A stretch of DNA of 34,781 nucleotides from NCBI RefSeq assembly GCF_003352915.1, contig NZ_CP022314.1:3138851-3173631 (forward strand), read 5' to 3'. A program made the position numbers and the translations under genes. Source of the DNA: Arthrobacter sp. PM3 (GTDB lineage: Bacteria; Actinomycetota; Actinomycetes; Actinomycetales; Micrococcaceae). The stretch's first letter is position 1, and every line of letters starts with the position of its first letter. Under the pieces are notes generated by a model. It did no database searches and was not told the origin of the DNA. It saw only the letters and a list, made by a program, of their open reading frames with translations. Positions 8,752 to 24,666 of the stretch are shown one piece after another.

Positions 8752-11700
8752 CTAGCGGGGGCCGGCGGGCGGGGCCGGCCCGTCCCACGGGCTGACCGGG
8801 TTGCCCATCCAGTACGTCCCGGCAGGGACGGTTTCGCCCCGCATCACGAGGGAAGCCGGCCCCACCGTGCCGCCGCTGCCGATCCTCGCCTGCGGCAGGA
8901 TCACGCCGTGCGGGCCCATGGTGGCTCCGTCATCGAGCGTAACAGTGTCGATGCTCATCACCCGGTCGTGGAACAGATGGGTCTGGACGACGCACCCGCG
9001 GTTGACGGTCGAGTTCCGGCCCAGCGTGACAAGGTCGGCCTCGGGCAGCCAGTAGCTCTCACACCAGGTGCCGGCGCCGATCTTCGCGCCGAGCGCCCGC
9101 AGCCACCACACCAGCGCGGGGGTGCCCGTGGCCGCGCGGGCGAACCATGGTGCGCTGACCATCTCGATGAAGGTGTCCACCACTTCGTTCCGCCAGATGA
9201 AGGAACTCCAGAGCGGGTGCTCGCCGGCGTGGATCCGCCCCACCAGGAGCCACTTGGCCACGACCGCACTGGCGGCGGCCGTCGCCCCGGCCAGCAGGAC
9301 CACCACTCCGCCCAGGACAGCCGCCACCGCGTAGCTGAAGGTTGCCGCCAGCGTGTCAAAGGCGACCATCACGCCGACGGCGATCGCCACCGTCAGCATG
9401 ACCGGGACAAACCGGCACAGCTCCCACAGGGTCCGCGCGACCTTCAGCCGCACGGGCGGCTGGTAGGTCCGGGTGTCGTCGGAGGCGATCGCGGTGCGCC
9501 GCAAGCGGACCGGCGGGCTGCCCAGCCACGAGGTGCCGGACTTTGCCTTGGCCGGCGTCGCCGAGAGGACCGCGACGAGGGAGTTCTTGGGCACGTTGCG
9601 GCCGGCAGCCGTCATGCCCGAGTTGCCCAGGAAGGACCGCTTGCCGATCTTTGCCGGCGCAATCCGCATCCAGCCGCCGTCCAGTTCGTAGGAGGCCACC
9701 ATGGTGTCGTCAGCCAGGAACGCGCCTTCGCCCACGGTGGTCATCCGGGGGATCAGGAGCACGGTCGACGCCTCGACGTTGCGGCCCACTTTCGCGCCAA
9801 GGAGCCGGAGCCAGACGGGGGTGAAGAGGCTCGCATAGACCGGGAACAGCAGGTCCCGGGCCAGGTCCAGCACCCGCTCGGTTGCCCATACCTGCCAGCC
9901 GATCCGGCTGCGCACCCGGTAGTAGCCTTCGGCGAGGCCGATGCTAAGCAGGCGCGTCGTGGCCAGGACCAACAGCAGATTGGTCAGGAACCACACCAGG
10001 GCCGCCAGGGGCACCGACAGCACCAGGCCGGGCAGGGCCGCGGACAAGGAGGAGCTGCCCCGGATGAACGCGAAGATCACCAGGGCCGCTGCGGCGGCCG
10101 AAACATAGGGAATGAGAGCCAGCACCGCCGACGCCGCGGCGAACCCGGCAAACCACAGCCGGCCGGTCAGCCGATGCCCGGCGGCGGGAGGCTCCGGCCA
10201 CGAGCGTCGGGCCTTGCCCCGGCGTTCCGCCGGCGACCCGGCCACCAGCTGCCCGGCCTTGACCTTGCCCATCACCGCGGACCCCGGCTCCACCTGCGCT
10301 CCGGCGCCCACCGTGGCTCCCGGCATCAGGGTACTGCGCGCCCCGACGCTGGCACCGGGGCCGATCCGGATGGCGCCGATGTGGACGCGGTCGCCGTCGA
10401 TCCACCAGCCGGAGAGGTCCACTTCCGGTTCGATGTTGGACCCGGCGCCCAGGGTCAGCAGCCCCGTGACAGGCGGCAGCGAATGCAGCTGGACGTTCTC
10501 GCCGATCTTCGCGCCCAGCGCCTTGGCGTAGTAGGGCACCCAGGGCGCGCTGGCCAGGCTGATCGCGCCGGCGAGGTCCTGGATCTGCTCCGCGAGCCAG
10601 AGCCGGATGTGCACCTTGCCGGAGCGAGGATACGTTCCGGGTCCGACGTTGCGCAGCAGGATGCGGGCCGCGGCAATGGAGATCATCATCCGCCCGGCGG
10701 GACTGACAAAGACGAGCCAGGACGCACCGATCCACCACCACGAGATGGTCGGCGCGGCACTGAATCCGGCGAAGGCGGCCAGAAGGTTGTTGGCAGCCAT
10801 CAGGTACGTCAGCCAGCGCATGCCGACCAGGATGTGCAGGGGGATACCCATGAGGGTCTGGAACGCCTGTGACCTGCGCGCCGTCGGCCGGACGGTGCGC
10901 TCCTGCGCGGGGACCGGGCCGCCTTCGGGCAGGGACTGGCGCGCCGCATCCACCAGGGCACCCACCCGGGGGGTCGCGTAGATATCGGCCACCGTGATGG
11001 TGGGGTAGCGGACCCGGAGGGCGGAGACGAGCTGCGCGGCGGCCAGCGAGCCGCCCCCGTAGGCGAAGAAGTCGGCGTCGAGGCTGGTGACCGGGCTGCC
11101 CAGCACAGCGCTCCACTGCTCCACGATCCACTGCGCGTCCTCCGGCAGGTTCAGCGGGGCGCCCTCGGCCTCGGCGGCTCCGGCGCCGCTGAGCGGCCAG
11201 GGCAGGGCGTGCCGGTCCACTTTGCCGCTGGTCTTGGTTGGCAGCGAGTCCACGAGCGTCAGGAGCGGGATGAGGGGAGCCGGAAGGCTTTCGCCCAGCA
11301 GTTCGCGGGCGGCCGCGAGGTCGATGTCATTGCCCGAGGCGGAGGCCAGGTAGCCGACAAGGATCTGGTTGCCGGCCGCCGTCGTCTGCACGGCGGCCGC
11401 GGCCCCGGCGACGTCCGGCAGCGACTGCAGGGCGGCGTCGATTTCCCCGAGTTCAATCCTGCGGCCGCCCAGCTTGACCTGCTCATCGGCGCGGCCCTGG
11501 AAGATCAGGCCCTCGGCCTCGTACTTCACGAGGTCGCCGGAGCGATAGGCACGCGCCCAGCCCAGCGACGGCATGGGGGCGTACTTCTCGGCATCCTTGG
11601 CCGGATCGAGGTACCGGGCCAGCCCCACACCGCCGATGATCAGTTCGCCCACGTCACCTTCGGCCACGGGCACGGAATCGGCGTCGACGACGGCGAGGTC

Positions 11701-12735
11701 CCAGCCGTCCAGCGGCAGTCCGATCCTGACGGGGCCGGGGCCGCCCAGCCGGGCGGCGCACGCGACGACGGTGGCCTCGGTGGGGCCGTACGTGTTCCAC
11801 ACTTCCCGGCCCTCGACGGCGAGCCGCTCGGCCAGGTCCGGGGGACAGGCCTCGCCGCCGAAGATCAGCAGGCGGACGCTTTCCAGCGACTCGACGGGCC
11901 ACAGCGCGGCAAGCGTGGGGACGGTGGAAACCACGGTGATGCCGTGGCTGATCAGCCACGGCCCGAGGTCCATCCCGGTCCGGACCAGCGCCCGGGGCGC
12001 CGGCACGAGGCACGCGCCGTGGCGCCAGGCGAGCCACATCTCCTCGCAGGAGGCATCGAACGCCACGGACAATCCGGCCAGCACCCGGTCCTGCGGTCCC
12101 ACCGGTTCGTCCTGGAGGAACAGGCGGGCTTCGGCGTCCACGAACGCGGCGGCCGAACGGTGCTGCACGGCAACGCCCTTGGGCGTCCCGGTGGATCCGG
12201 ACGTGAAGATCACCCAGGCGTCGTCGTCGGGACCTGCCGGCCTGGCCGCCGGGAACGGCCGGGGATGCCTGCTGTCCGTGACGATCTTCCCGCCGGCGCG
12301 CAGGATGCCGGAGACCCGGGCCTCGCCGAAGACCAGTTTGGCGCGCTCGTCCGGATCGTCGGCATCCACCGGAACATAGGCCGCACCGACCAGCAGCACC
12401 GCCAGGATCGAGATGTAGAGCTCATTGGTGCCGGACGGGATGCGGATCCCGATCTTGTCGCCGGCGCCCAGCCCCGCCGCGTGCAGCTTCCGTCCCGTTG
12501 CCCGGACCTCGTGCATGAGCTGGGCGTAACTGAGGGACCGGTGGCCGTCGTCGAGCGCGGACGCATCGGGGAACCGGGCGGCGGTCTCATGGAGGATCTT
12601 CATGAGCGTCCGCTCCGGCGGGGCGGCCAGCGAGCCCGGGAGCTGGGGCGCGTGGACGGGGATCCCGGCGGCTTCCGCGGGCTGCGCCGCAGCGGCGTCG
12701 GGGGTCTTACTCGGGGTCAGCTGTTGCTCGGTCAC
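8752..12735 (-). CDS. Pls/PosA-family single-module NRPS (cationic poly-amino-acid synthetase-like)
   Basis: A 1327-residue membrane-anchored synthetase. Domains: adenylation about 45-515 (IFTSGSTGTPKGV 176-188, FDASCEEMW 226-234, NTYGPTE 314-320, YRSGD 397-401, TSGKVDR 502-508); carrier domain about 535-600 (FFAYGGGSL, Ser563 for phosphopantetheine); then two membrane helices (about 628-695), soluble domain 1 (735-835), two helices (857-927), soluble domain 2 (975-1075), two helices (1105-1162) and soluble domain 3 (1208-1315). Each soluble domain starts with an L-G-A-K-I/V-G motif and has hexapeptide-repeat-like turns. This is the layout and size of epsilon-poly-L-lysine synthetase (Pls, about 1320 residues) and PosA. 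The residues at the specificity positions read D-A-E-S-I-G-T-V-V-K; the Glu suggests a basic amino acid. There is no classical condensation (HHxxxDG) or thioesterase domain. Start GTG 12735 has AGGGA upstream. The product is inferred, not shown. Confidence 0.9.
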   Translation of the reverse strand: MTEQQLTPSKTPDAAAAQPAEAAGIPVHAPQLPGSLAAPPERTLMKILHETAARFPDASALDDGHRSLSYAQLMHEVRATGRKLHAAGLGAGDKIGIRIPSGTNELYISILAVLLVGAAYVPVDADDPDERAKLVFGEARVSGILRAGGKIVTDSRHPRPFPAARPAGPDDDAWVIFTSGSTGTPKGVAVQHRSAAAFVDAEARLFLQDEPVGPQDRVLAGLSVAFDASCEEMWLAWRHGACLVPAPRALVRTGMDLGPWLISHGITVVSTVPTLAALWPVESLESVRLLIFGGEACPPDLAERLAVEGREVWNTYGPTEATVVACAARLGGPGPVRIGLPLDGWDLAVVDADSVPVAEGDVGELIIGGVGLARYLDPAKDAEKYAPMPSLGWARAYRSGDLVKYEAEGLIFQGRADEQVKLGGRRIELGEIDAALQSLPDVAGAAAAVQTTAAGNQILVGYLASASGNDIDLAAARELLGESLPAPLIPLLTLVDSLPTKTSGKVDRHALPWPLSGAGAAEAEGAPLNLPEDAQWIVEQWSAVLGSPVTSLDADFFAYGGGSLAAAQLVSALRVRYPTITVADIYATPRVGALVDAARQSLPEGGPVPAQERTVRPTARRSQAFQTLMGIPLHILVGMRWLTYLMAANNLLAAFAGFSAAPTISWWWIGASWLVFVSPAGRMMISIAAARILLRNVGPGTYPRSGKVHIRLWLAEQIQDLAGAISLASAPWVPYYAKALGAKIGENVQLHSLPPVTGLLTLGAGSNIEPEVDLSGWWIDGDRVHIGAIRIGPGASVGARSTLMPGATVGAGAQVEPGSAVMGKVKAGQLVAGSPAERRGKARRSWPEPPAAGHRLTGRLWFAGFAAASAVLALIPYVSAAAAALVIFAFIRGSSSLSAALPGLVLSVPLAALVWFLTNLLLVLATTRLLSIGLAEGYYRVRSRIGWQVWATERVLDLARDLLFPVYASLFTPVWLRLLGAKVGRNVEASTVLLIPRMTTVGEGAFLADDTMVASYELDGGWMRIAPAKIGKRSFLGNSGMTAAGRNVPKNSLVAVLSATPAKAKSGTSWLGSPPVRLRRTAIASDDTRTYQPPVRLKVARTLWELCRFVPVMLTVAIAVGVMVAFDTLAATFSYAVAAVLGGVVVLLAGATAAASAVVAKWLLVGRIHAGEHPLWSSFIWRNEVVDTFIEMVSAPWFARAATGTPALVWWLRALGAKIGAGTWCESYWLPEADLVTLGRNSTVNRGCVVQTHLFHDRVMSIDTVTLDDGATMGPHGVILPQARIGSGGTVGPASLVMRGETVPAGTYWMGNPVSPWDGPAPPAGPR

Positions 12736-12783
12736 TGGCGCATTGTCCCTGCAGGAGATGAACGGAAGGTAGTGCCGTGCGGC

Positions 12784-13749
12784 CTAGGGGACCAGGATGA
12801 CTTTGCCGGTGGTGCGGCGCTGTTCGAGGTCCTCATGGGCGTCGGCTGCCTCGCCCAGGGAGTAGCGGGCGCCGATCCGGACGTTGAGGCTGCCTGCTGC
12901 TGCAGCGGCAAAGACCTCGTCGGAGCGCCAACGCCGTTCCCGGGCGTCGCGAAGGTAGTGGCCCATGGTGGGCCGTGTGAGGAAAAGCGAGCCGCCGGCG
13001 TTGAGGCGTTGCGGGTCGAACGGCGGCACCGGACCCGAAGCCGCGCCGAAGAGCACCAGCATGCCCCGGACGCGCAGCGACTCCAGGGAGGCATCGAAGG
13101 TGTCCTTGCCGACGCCGTCGTACACCACGTCCGCGCCGGTGCCGTCCGTCAGTTCCCGGACCCGCCCGGCGAAGCCGACGTAGCGCAGCACGTGGTCGGC
13201 GCCGGCTCCGCGGGCCAGTTGTTCCTTCGCGTCCGTGGAGACCGTCGTGATGACGCGGGCGCCCCGGGCCTTGAGCAGCTGGATCATGAGCAGGCCGACG
13301 CCGCCAGCGCCAGCGTGCAGCAGCACGGTGTGGCCGGGCTCCACCTTGAACGTGGAATTGATCAGGTAGTGCGCCGTCACGCCCTGCAGCGGCAGCGCGG
13401 CGGCGGTGAAATCGTCCAGGCCGTCCGGCACCGGGAGGGCTTTGTCCTCGTCGATGAGGGCGTAGCCTGCGTAGCAGTTGATGCCTTCCGCCGTCGCCAC
13501 GCGGTCGCCGGGCGCGAACCCGGTGACGCCGTCGCCGACTTCCTCCACGGTGCCTGCGGCCTCGGAGCCCGGCGTGAAGGGGTAGCTGACCTTGTAGACT
13601 CCGCCGCGCTTGTAGGTGTCAATGAAGTTCACACCCGCGGCGGCGACCTTGATCAGCAACTGGCCGGGCCCGGGGACGGGACGCTCCGTTTCGGTGAGCT
13701 CCAGGACCTCAGGTCCACCGGCGCGGCGGGCGACGATCGCGTGCATCAT
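12784..13749 (-). CDS. Zinc-independent quinone oxidoreductase (zeta-crystallin-like MDR)
   Basis: NADPH:quinone reductase family, 321 residues, the full family length. The N-terminal GroES-like domain contains AAAGVNFIDTYKRGGVY and PFTPGSEAAGTVEEVG; the Rossmann domain contains LLHAGAGGVGLLMIQLLKA (about 143-161), typical of Qor. No structural or catalytic zinc cysteines are seen. The start ATGATG at 13749 follows AGGAG, and TAGGAT near 13795-13800 is a plausible -10. The stop is 48 nt before the NRPS GTG, so it may be the first gene of the leftward qor-NRPS-peptidase unit; any biochemical link to the NRPS is unknown. Confidence 0.92.
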   Translation of the reverse strand: MMHAIVARRAGGPEVLELTETERPVPGPGQLLIKVAAAGVNFIDTYKRGGVYKVSYPFTPGSEAAGTVEEVGDGVTGFAPGDRVATAEGINCYAGYALIDEDKALPVPDGLDDFTAAALPLQGVTAHYLINSTFKVEPGHTVLLHAGAGGVGLLMIQLLKARGARVITTVSTDAKEQLARGAGADHVLRYVGFAGRVRELTDGTGADVVYDGVGKDTFDASLESLRVRGMLVLFGAASGPVPPFDPQRLNAGGSLFLTRPTMGHYLRDARERRWRSDEVFAAAAAGSLNVRIGARYSLGEAADAHEDLEQRRTTGKVILVP

Positions 13750-13908
13750 GTGTCTCCTATTCCGGGCCGGGATTGTGTCCTGGTCCCACGAACCATCCTA
13801 GGGACACCAGTGACAACCATGAAGGGGCGGTTCGTAACCCGTCGTCACGTGCTGCGTCTCCCGCCCGGCGTGACGGCAGGCGTGTGAGCGGCAGGCGCGT
13901 GCCGGCGT

Positions 13909-15012
13909 CTAGTACCGGCGGGTGACGGTCGCCATCGGGCATTCGAAGTGGCGGCCCGCGGCGAGTCCGACGTCGTTGAGGTAGCGGACAATGATGGCGT
14001 AGGACTGCATCAGGGTGGTTTCCGTGTAGGGAACCTGGTGCGTGGCGCAGTACTCGCGGACGATCCTGGCGGCCTTGTCCAGCTGGGGACGGGCCATGTC
14101 CGGGAAGAGATGGTGTTCCGCCTGGCGGTTCAGGCCGCCGAGCAGGATGTCCATGAAGAGGCCGCCGGAGATATTCCGTGACGTCAGGACCTGCCGGCTG
14201 AAGAAATCCACCCGGCTGTCCGCCGGCAGGACGGGCATGCCTTTGTGGTTGGGCGCGAAGGACGCCCCCATGTAGAAGCCGAAGACGGCCAGCTGGACGC
14301 CGATGAAGGCGAACGCCATGCCCAGGGGCAGGAAGCTGAAGGCGAGGACCGGCAGCAGGCTGAGCCGGACCGCGAGGATGGGGATTTCAACCCAGCGGTG
14401 CGTGACCTTGGCCCGGCGGACGATGAATTTCACCGAATCGATCTGCAGCCCCAAACCCACCAGGAACAGGAGCGGGAAGAAGAACCAGCCCTGTTTGCGG
14501 GTCAGGAAGGCGAAGCGCCCCTTCCGGTCGGCCACGGCTTGAGTGTGGAAGGCGATCGGGCCCGGCGCAATGTCCGGATCCTTGGAAATGACGTTCGGGT
14601 GGTTGTGGTGCGCGCCGTGCTTCTGCTCCCACCAGGAGTAGCTGATGCCGGCCACGGACGTGGCGAGCAGCCGGGCTGCCCAGTCGTTGGCGCGGCGGGA
14701 CGCGAAAATCTGGCGGTGGCCGGCCTCGTGGGCCAGGAAACTCAGCTGCGTGCACAGGATGCCCAGGGCGGCAGCGATCAGGAGCTGGAACCAGCTGTCA
14801 CCGATGAGCGCGAAGCCGAACCAGGTGGCGGCCATCAGCAGCACGAGGCTGGCGAACAGGGTGATGTAGAAGCCGACGCGCCGTTCAAGGAGGCCGGCCG
14901 TCTTCACGCTCTTCAGGAGTTCCGAATAGCTCAGGACGACGGCGTTCGGTTGCCGCACGCGGGCTGGCGGACGCCCCGGCGTTTGAGCGGGAAGGGTGGA
15001 AGTGGCAGTCAT
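13909..15012 (-). CDS. Membrane fatty-acid (acyl-CoA/acyl-lipid) desaturase
   Basis: A 367-residue integral membrane di-iron desaturase. The three histidine boxes are intact: HEAGH at 95-99, HGAHH at 132-136 (followed by NHPN) and QAEHH at 297-301. Hydrophobic segments flank them (about 48-72, 76-93, 176-192, 212-250). The QxEHH third box without a fused cytochrome b5 domain is like actinobacterial DesA3/linoleoyl-CoA-type desaturases, which introduce a double bond into membrane acyl chains using a separate reductase. Double-bond position cannot be predicted. The ATG at 15012 begins MTATSTLPAQ. The gene is divergent from argC, with 236 bp between; no clear promoter or cold-response element was identified on its side. 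Confidence 0.92.
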   Translation of the reverse strand: MTATSTLPAQTPGRPPARVRQPNAVVLSYSELLKSVKTAGLLERRVGFYITLFASLVLLMAATWFGFALIGDSWFQLLIAAALGILCTQLSFLAHEAGHRQIFASRRANDWAARLLATSVAGISYSWWEQKHGAHHNHPNVISKDPDIAPGPIAFHTQAVADRKGRFAFLTRKQGWFFFPLLFLVGLGLQIDSVKFIVRRAKVTHRWVEIPILAVRLSLLPVLAFSFLPLGMAFAFIGVQLAVFGFYMGASFAPNHKGMPVLPADSRVDFFSRQVLTSRNISGGLFMDILLGGLNRQAEHHLFPDMARPQLDKAARIVREYCATHQVPYTETTLMQSYAIIVRYLNDVGLAAGRHFECPMATVTRRY

Positions 15013-15134
15013 GGGGCGCTGGCCTCGTCACGGTTACGGGCAACGCTGCAACTGACATTCGCAGCTGCACGGTCTGGATCACCCTCCACCCAGCATACGC
15101 CCCCGGTTTTTCCGGAGGGCCGGCCCGCACCTGA

Positions 15135-17443
<2,309 letters not shown>

Positions 17444-17450
17444 CCCCCGA

Positions 17451-17474
17451 AGGGATGCATAGAGGGATGCACAG
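17451..17474 (+). promoter_or_regulatory. Tandem 12-mer, candidate second ArgR site between argJ and argB
   Basis: AGGGATGCATAG (17451-17462) is followed directly by AGGGATGCACAG (17463-17474), identical except for one base. The core GGATGCATA is the same as in the operator before argC (15198-15206). It lies in the only real gap (49 nt) of the argC-argR string. AAGGA at 17476-17480 behind it is the likely argB ribosome site, so binding here could affect internal initiation or read-through. Confidence 0.5.
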
Positions 17475-17492
17475 TAAGGAACGACGAGCAGC

Positions 17493-18442
17493 ATGAACAC
17501 CCAGACACGCGAGACCACCTCGATGGCCGATGCCCGGGACAAAGCCGCCACGCTGGTCGAGGCGCTGCCCTGGATCCAGCGCTTTGCCGGCACCACCATG
17601 GTGATCAAGTACGGCGGCAACGCCATGGTCAACGACGAACTCCGCCGCGCGTTCGCCGAGGACGTCGTCTTCCTGCACCACGTGGGCATCCACCCAGTGG
17701 TGGTGCACGGCGGCGGCCCGCAGATCAACGCCATGCTCGGCCGGCTCGGGATCGAATCCGAGTTCAAGGGCGGGCTGCGCGTCACCACCCCAGAGGCCAT
17801 GGACGTGGTGCGGATGGTCCTCACCGGACAGGTGGGCCGCGAACTCGTGGGCCTGATCAACTCCCACGGCCCCTACGCCGTCGGCATGTCCGGGGAAGAC
17901 GGCGGCCTGCTCCGGGCCGTCCGCACCGGCACCGTCGTGGACGGCGAGGAGGTGGACCTGGGCCTCGTGGGCGAGGTGGTCGGGGTGAACCCGGAGGGCA
18001 TCCTGGACATCGTGGCCGCGGGTCGGATTCCCGTGATTTCCACCGTCGCCCCCGAAATCCACGGCGACGGCGCCGCGGACAGCACCCAGCGCGGGCAGAC
18101 CACCGGCCAGGTCCTGAACGTCAACGCCGACACCGCCGCGGCCTCCCTGGCCGAGGCCCTGGGTGCGTCCAAACTCGTCATCCTCACCGACGTCGAGGGC
18201 CTTTACGCCAACTGGCCGGACCGGTCCTCGCTCATCTCCTCCCTGACGGTTTCGGAGCTCCGCGAGCTGCTGCCCGGGCTGGAATCGGGCATGATCCCGA
18301 AGATGGAAGCCTGCCTGAAAGCCGTCGAGGGCGGCGTTGAACGAGCGCACATCGTGGACGGCCGGCTGCCGCACTCGATGCTGCTGGAAACCTTCACAAC
18401 CGCGGGAATCGGGACCCAGGTGGTCCCGGACGAGGAAAGCAA

Positions 18443-18446
<4 letters not shown>
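17493..18446 (+). CDS. argB: Acetylglutamate kinase
   Basis: Phosphorylates N-acetylglutamate, 317 residues. Amino-acid kinase signatures: IKYGGNAM (38-45), VVHGGGPQI (70-78), and the [16 protein letters not shown] and [10 protein letters not shown] segments. The N-terminal helix (about 14-30, [15 protein letters not shown]) is the extension typical of arginine-inhibited hexameric enzymes, which fits a cyclic pathway where ArgB rather than ArgA is the feedback target. ATG 17493 has AAGGA 12 nt upstream, a long spacing; the in-frame ATG at 17523 is a possible alternative. The stop overlaps argD (ATGA). Confidence 0.95.
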
Positions 18447-20735
<2,289 letters not shown>

Positions 20736-20736
<1 letters not shown>

Positions 20737-21266
20737 TGTCCGTCCAGCCAGCCTCCCCGGGGGCCAGCCCGGCCACCAAAACGGCCCGGCAGGCGCGGAT
20801 CACGGCCATCCTGACAGGCGAATCGGTCCGTTCGCAGGCCGAGCTCGCGGCCCTGCTCGCGGACGACGGGGTCCAGGTCACCCAGGCCACGCTCTCCCGT
20901 GACCTCGTGGAGCTCGGCGCGGTCCGGGTCCGCGGCAAGGACGGCGTGCTGGTCTATGCCGTCCCGGGAGAGGGCGGCGAGCGCGCGGCCAGGAGCGGGG
21001 TCACGCAGGAGATCCTCGACGCGCGACTGACCCGGCTGTGCGGGGAACTGCTCGTCACCGCCGAGGCCTCGGCCAACCTCGTGGTGCTGCGCACTCCGCC
21101 CGGTGCCGCGAACTTCCTGGCCCTCGCGATCGACCACTCCGTGATGCCCTCGATCCTGGGCACTATCGCGGGGGACGACACCGTCCTCCTCGTCACCCGG
21201 GACCCGCAGGGCGGCGCGGACATCGCCGCCCGCTTCCTGCAGTTCGCCGAGGAAGCCGGCCAATGA
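20736..21266 (+). CDS. argR: Arginine repressor
   Basis: Arginine-responsive hexameric repressor, 176 residues. The N-terminal winged helix contains [13 protein letters not shown] and [17 protein letters not shown] with the conserved Ser-Arg pair; the C-terminal oligomerisation and arginine-binding domain contains [16 protein letters not shown] and [15 protein letters not shown] with the Asp pair that contacts arginine. The first about 18 residues are a variable leader. The start is fused to the argF stop (TGATG), so it is made by coupled translation from the operon it probably regulates. Confidence 0.95.
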
Positions 21267-21326
21267 TTTTTCACGAATGACTTTGCACCAGAGACCCAAG
21301 AACCCAACAACTAAGGAGCATTTGAA

Positions 21327-23980
<2,654 letters not shown>

Positions 23981-23986
23981 CCACAG

Positions 23987-24076
23987 ACGCTCCCTCACTT
24001 CCGGCAGCTTTCCGCCGACGCTCCCGCACTGCCCGCAGGAGCGTCGGCGGATTTCCTGCCAAAGGTGAGGGAGCGT
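23987..24076. repeat. 90-bp palindromic element (REP-like or terminator) after argH
   Basis: The left arm begins ACGCTCCCTCAC and the right arm ends GTGAGGGAGCGT. Inner blocks GGCAG/CTGCC and TCCGCCGACGCTCC/GGAGCGTCGGCGGA also pair, giving about 31 of some 40 paired positions around a short centre. The ACGCTCCC word occurs at both the outer end and near the loop, so each arm is itself an internal repeat. There is no T-run on either side (TTGTCC on the right), so it is not a standard intrinsic terminator, though a strong hairpin could protect the mRNA 3' end. Confidence 0.7.
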
Positions 24077-24116
24077 TGTCCGTTTGCCGCCGGGACCGCC
24101 CGGGTAGTGTCATCGC

Positions 24117-24638
24117 ATGAGCGAATCCTTCCGCGAGTTCCTGCGTGCGCTGCCCGATTTCCCCGATGTCCTCCCGGCGTTTGACCCGGCCGCAGCGCCT
24201 GCGGATCCGGCCGAACTCTTCCGGCAGTGGCTCGCCGAAGCGCTGGAGGCCGGGGTGCCGCAGCCCAACGCCTGCAGCCTGGCCACCGCCGATGCCCAGG
24301 GCCGGCCGTCGTCAAGGATGCTGATCCTGAAGGACATCGACGCCGACGGCTGGCACTTCGCCACGTCCCGGGCATCCCGCAAAGGGCAGGAACTCGCGGT
24401 GAACCCGCAGGCGGCGCTGAACTTCTTCTGGCAGCCGCAGGGCCGGCAGGTACGGGTGGCAGGGGACGTCGTGCAGCTGTCCGCGGCGGCCTCGGCAGCC
24501 GACTGGCAGGCCCGGCCCGGAGGGGACGGCACGGAGAACCCCGTCTGGCAGCTTTACGCCGTGCGCCCGCGGGAGATTGAATTCTGGCAGGCGCGGCACG
24601 ACCGCCGGCACATCCGGCACCGCTACACGAGCGGCTGA
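24117..24638 (+). CDS. PNPOx-like FMN flavoprotein (pyridoxamine-phosphate oxidase family)
   Basis: A 173-residue protein with a PdxH-like split-barrel fold: NACSLATADAQGRPSSRMLILKDID (about 51-75, FMN-phosphate binding), WHFATSRASRKGQEL, AALNFFWQPQGRQVRVAG, and YAVRPREIEFWQARHDRRHIRHRY at the end. True PdxH proteins are about 210 residues and finish with a W-x-R-L-x-P substrate-binding strand; here the protein stops before it. It may oxidise pyridoxine phosphate, but a different flavin-dependent activity is equally possible. TAGTGT (24105-24110) lies 6 nt before the ATG with no ribosome site, suggesting a leaderless mRNA. Confidence 0.8.
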   Translation: MSESFREFLRALPDFPDVLPAFDPAAAPADPAELFRQWLAEALEAGVPQPNACSLATADAQGRPSSRMLILKDIDADGWHFATSRASRKGQELAVNPQAALNFFWQPQGRQVRVAGDVVQLSAAASAADWQARPGGDGTENPVWQLYAVRPREIEFWQARHDRRHIRHRYTSG

Positions 24639-24666
24639 TCGAGCCCTGCCGATCGGATCCTGTTCA

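Noticed and set aside
8656..13887. Long rightward open frames opposite the NRPS and quinone oxidoreductase
   Set aside because: Same GC-bias artefact; the leftward frames carry all recognisable domains.
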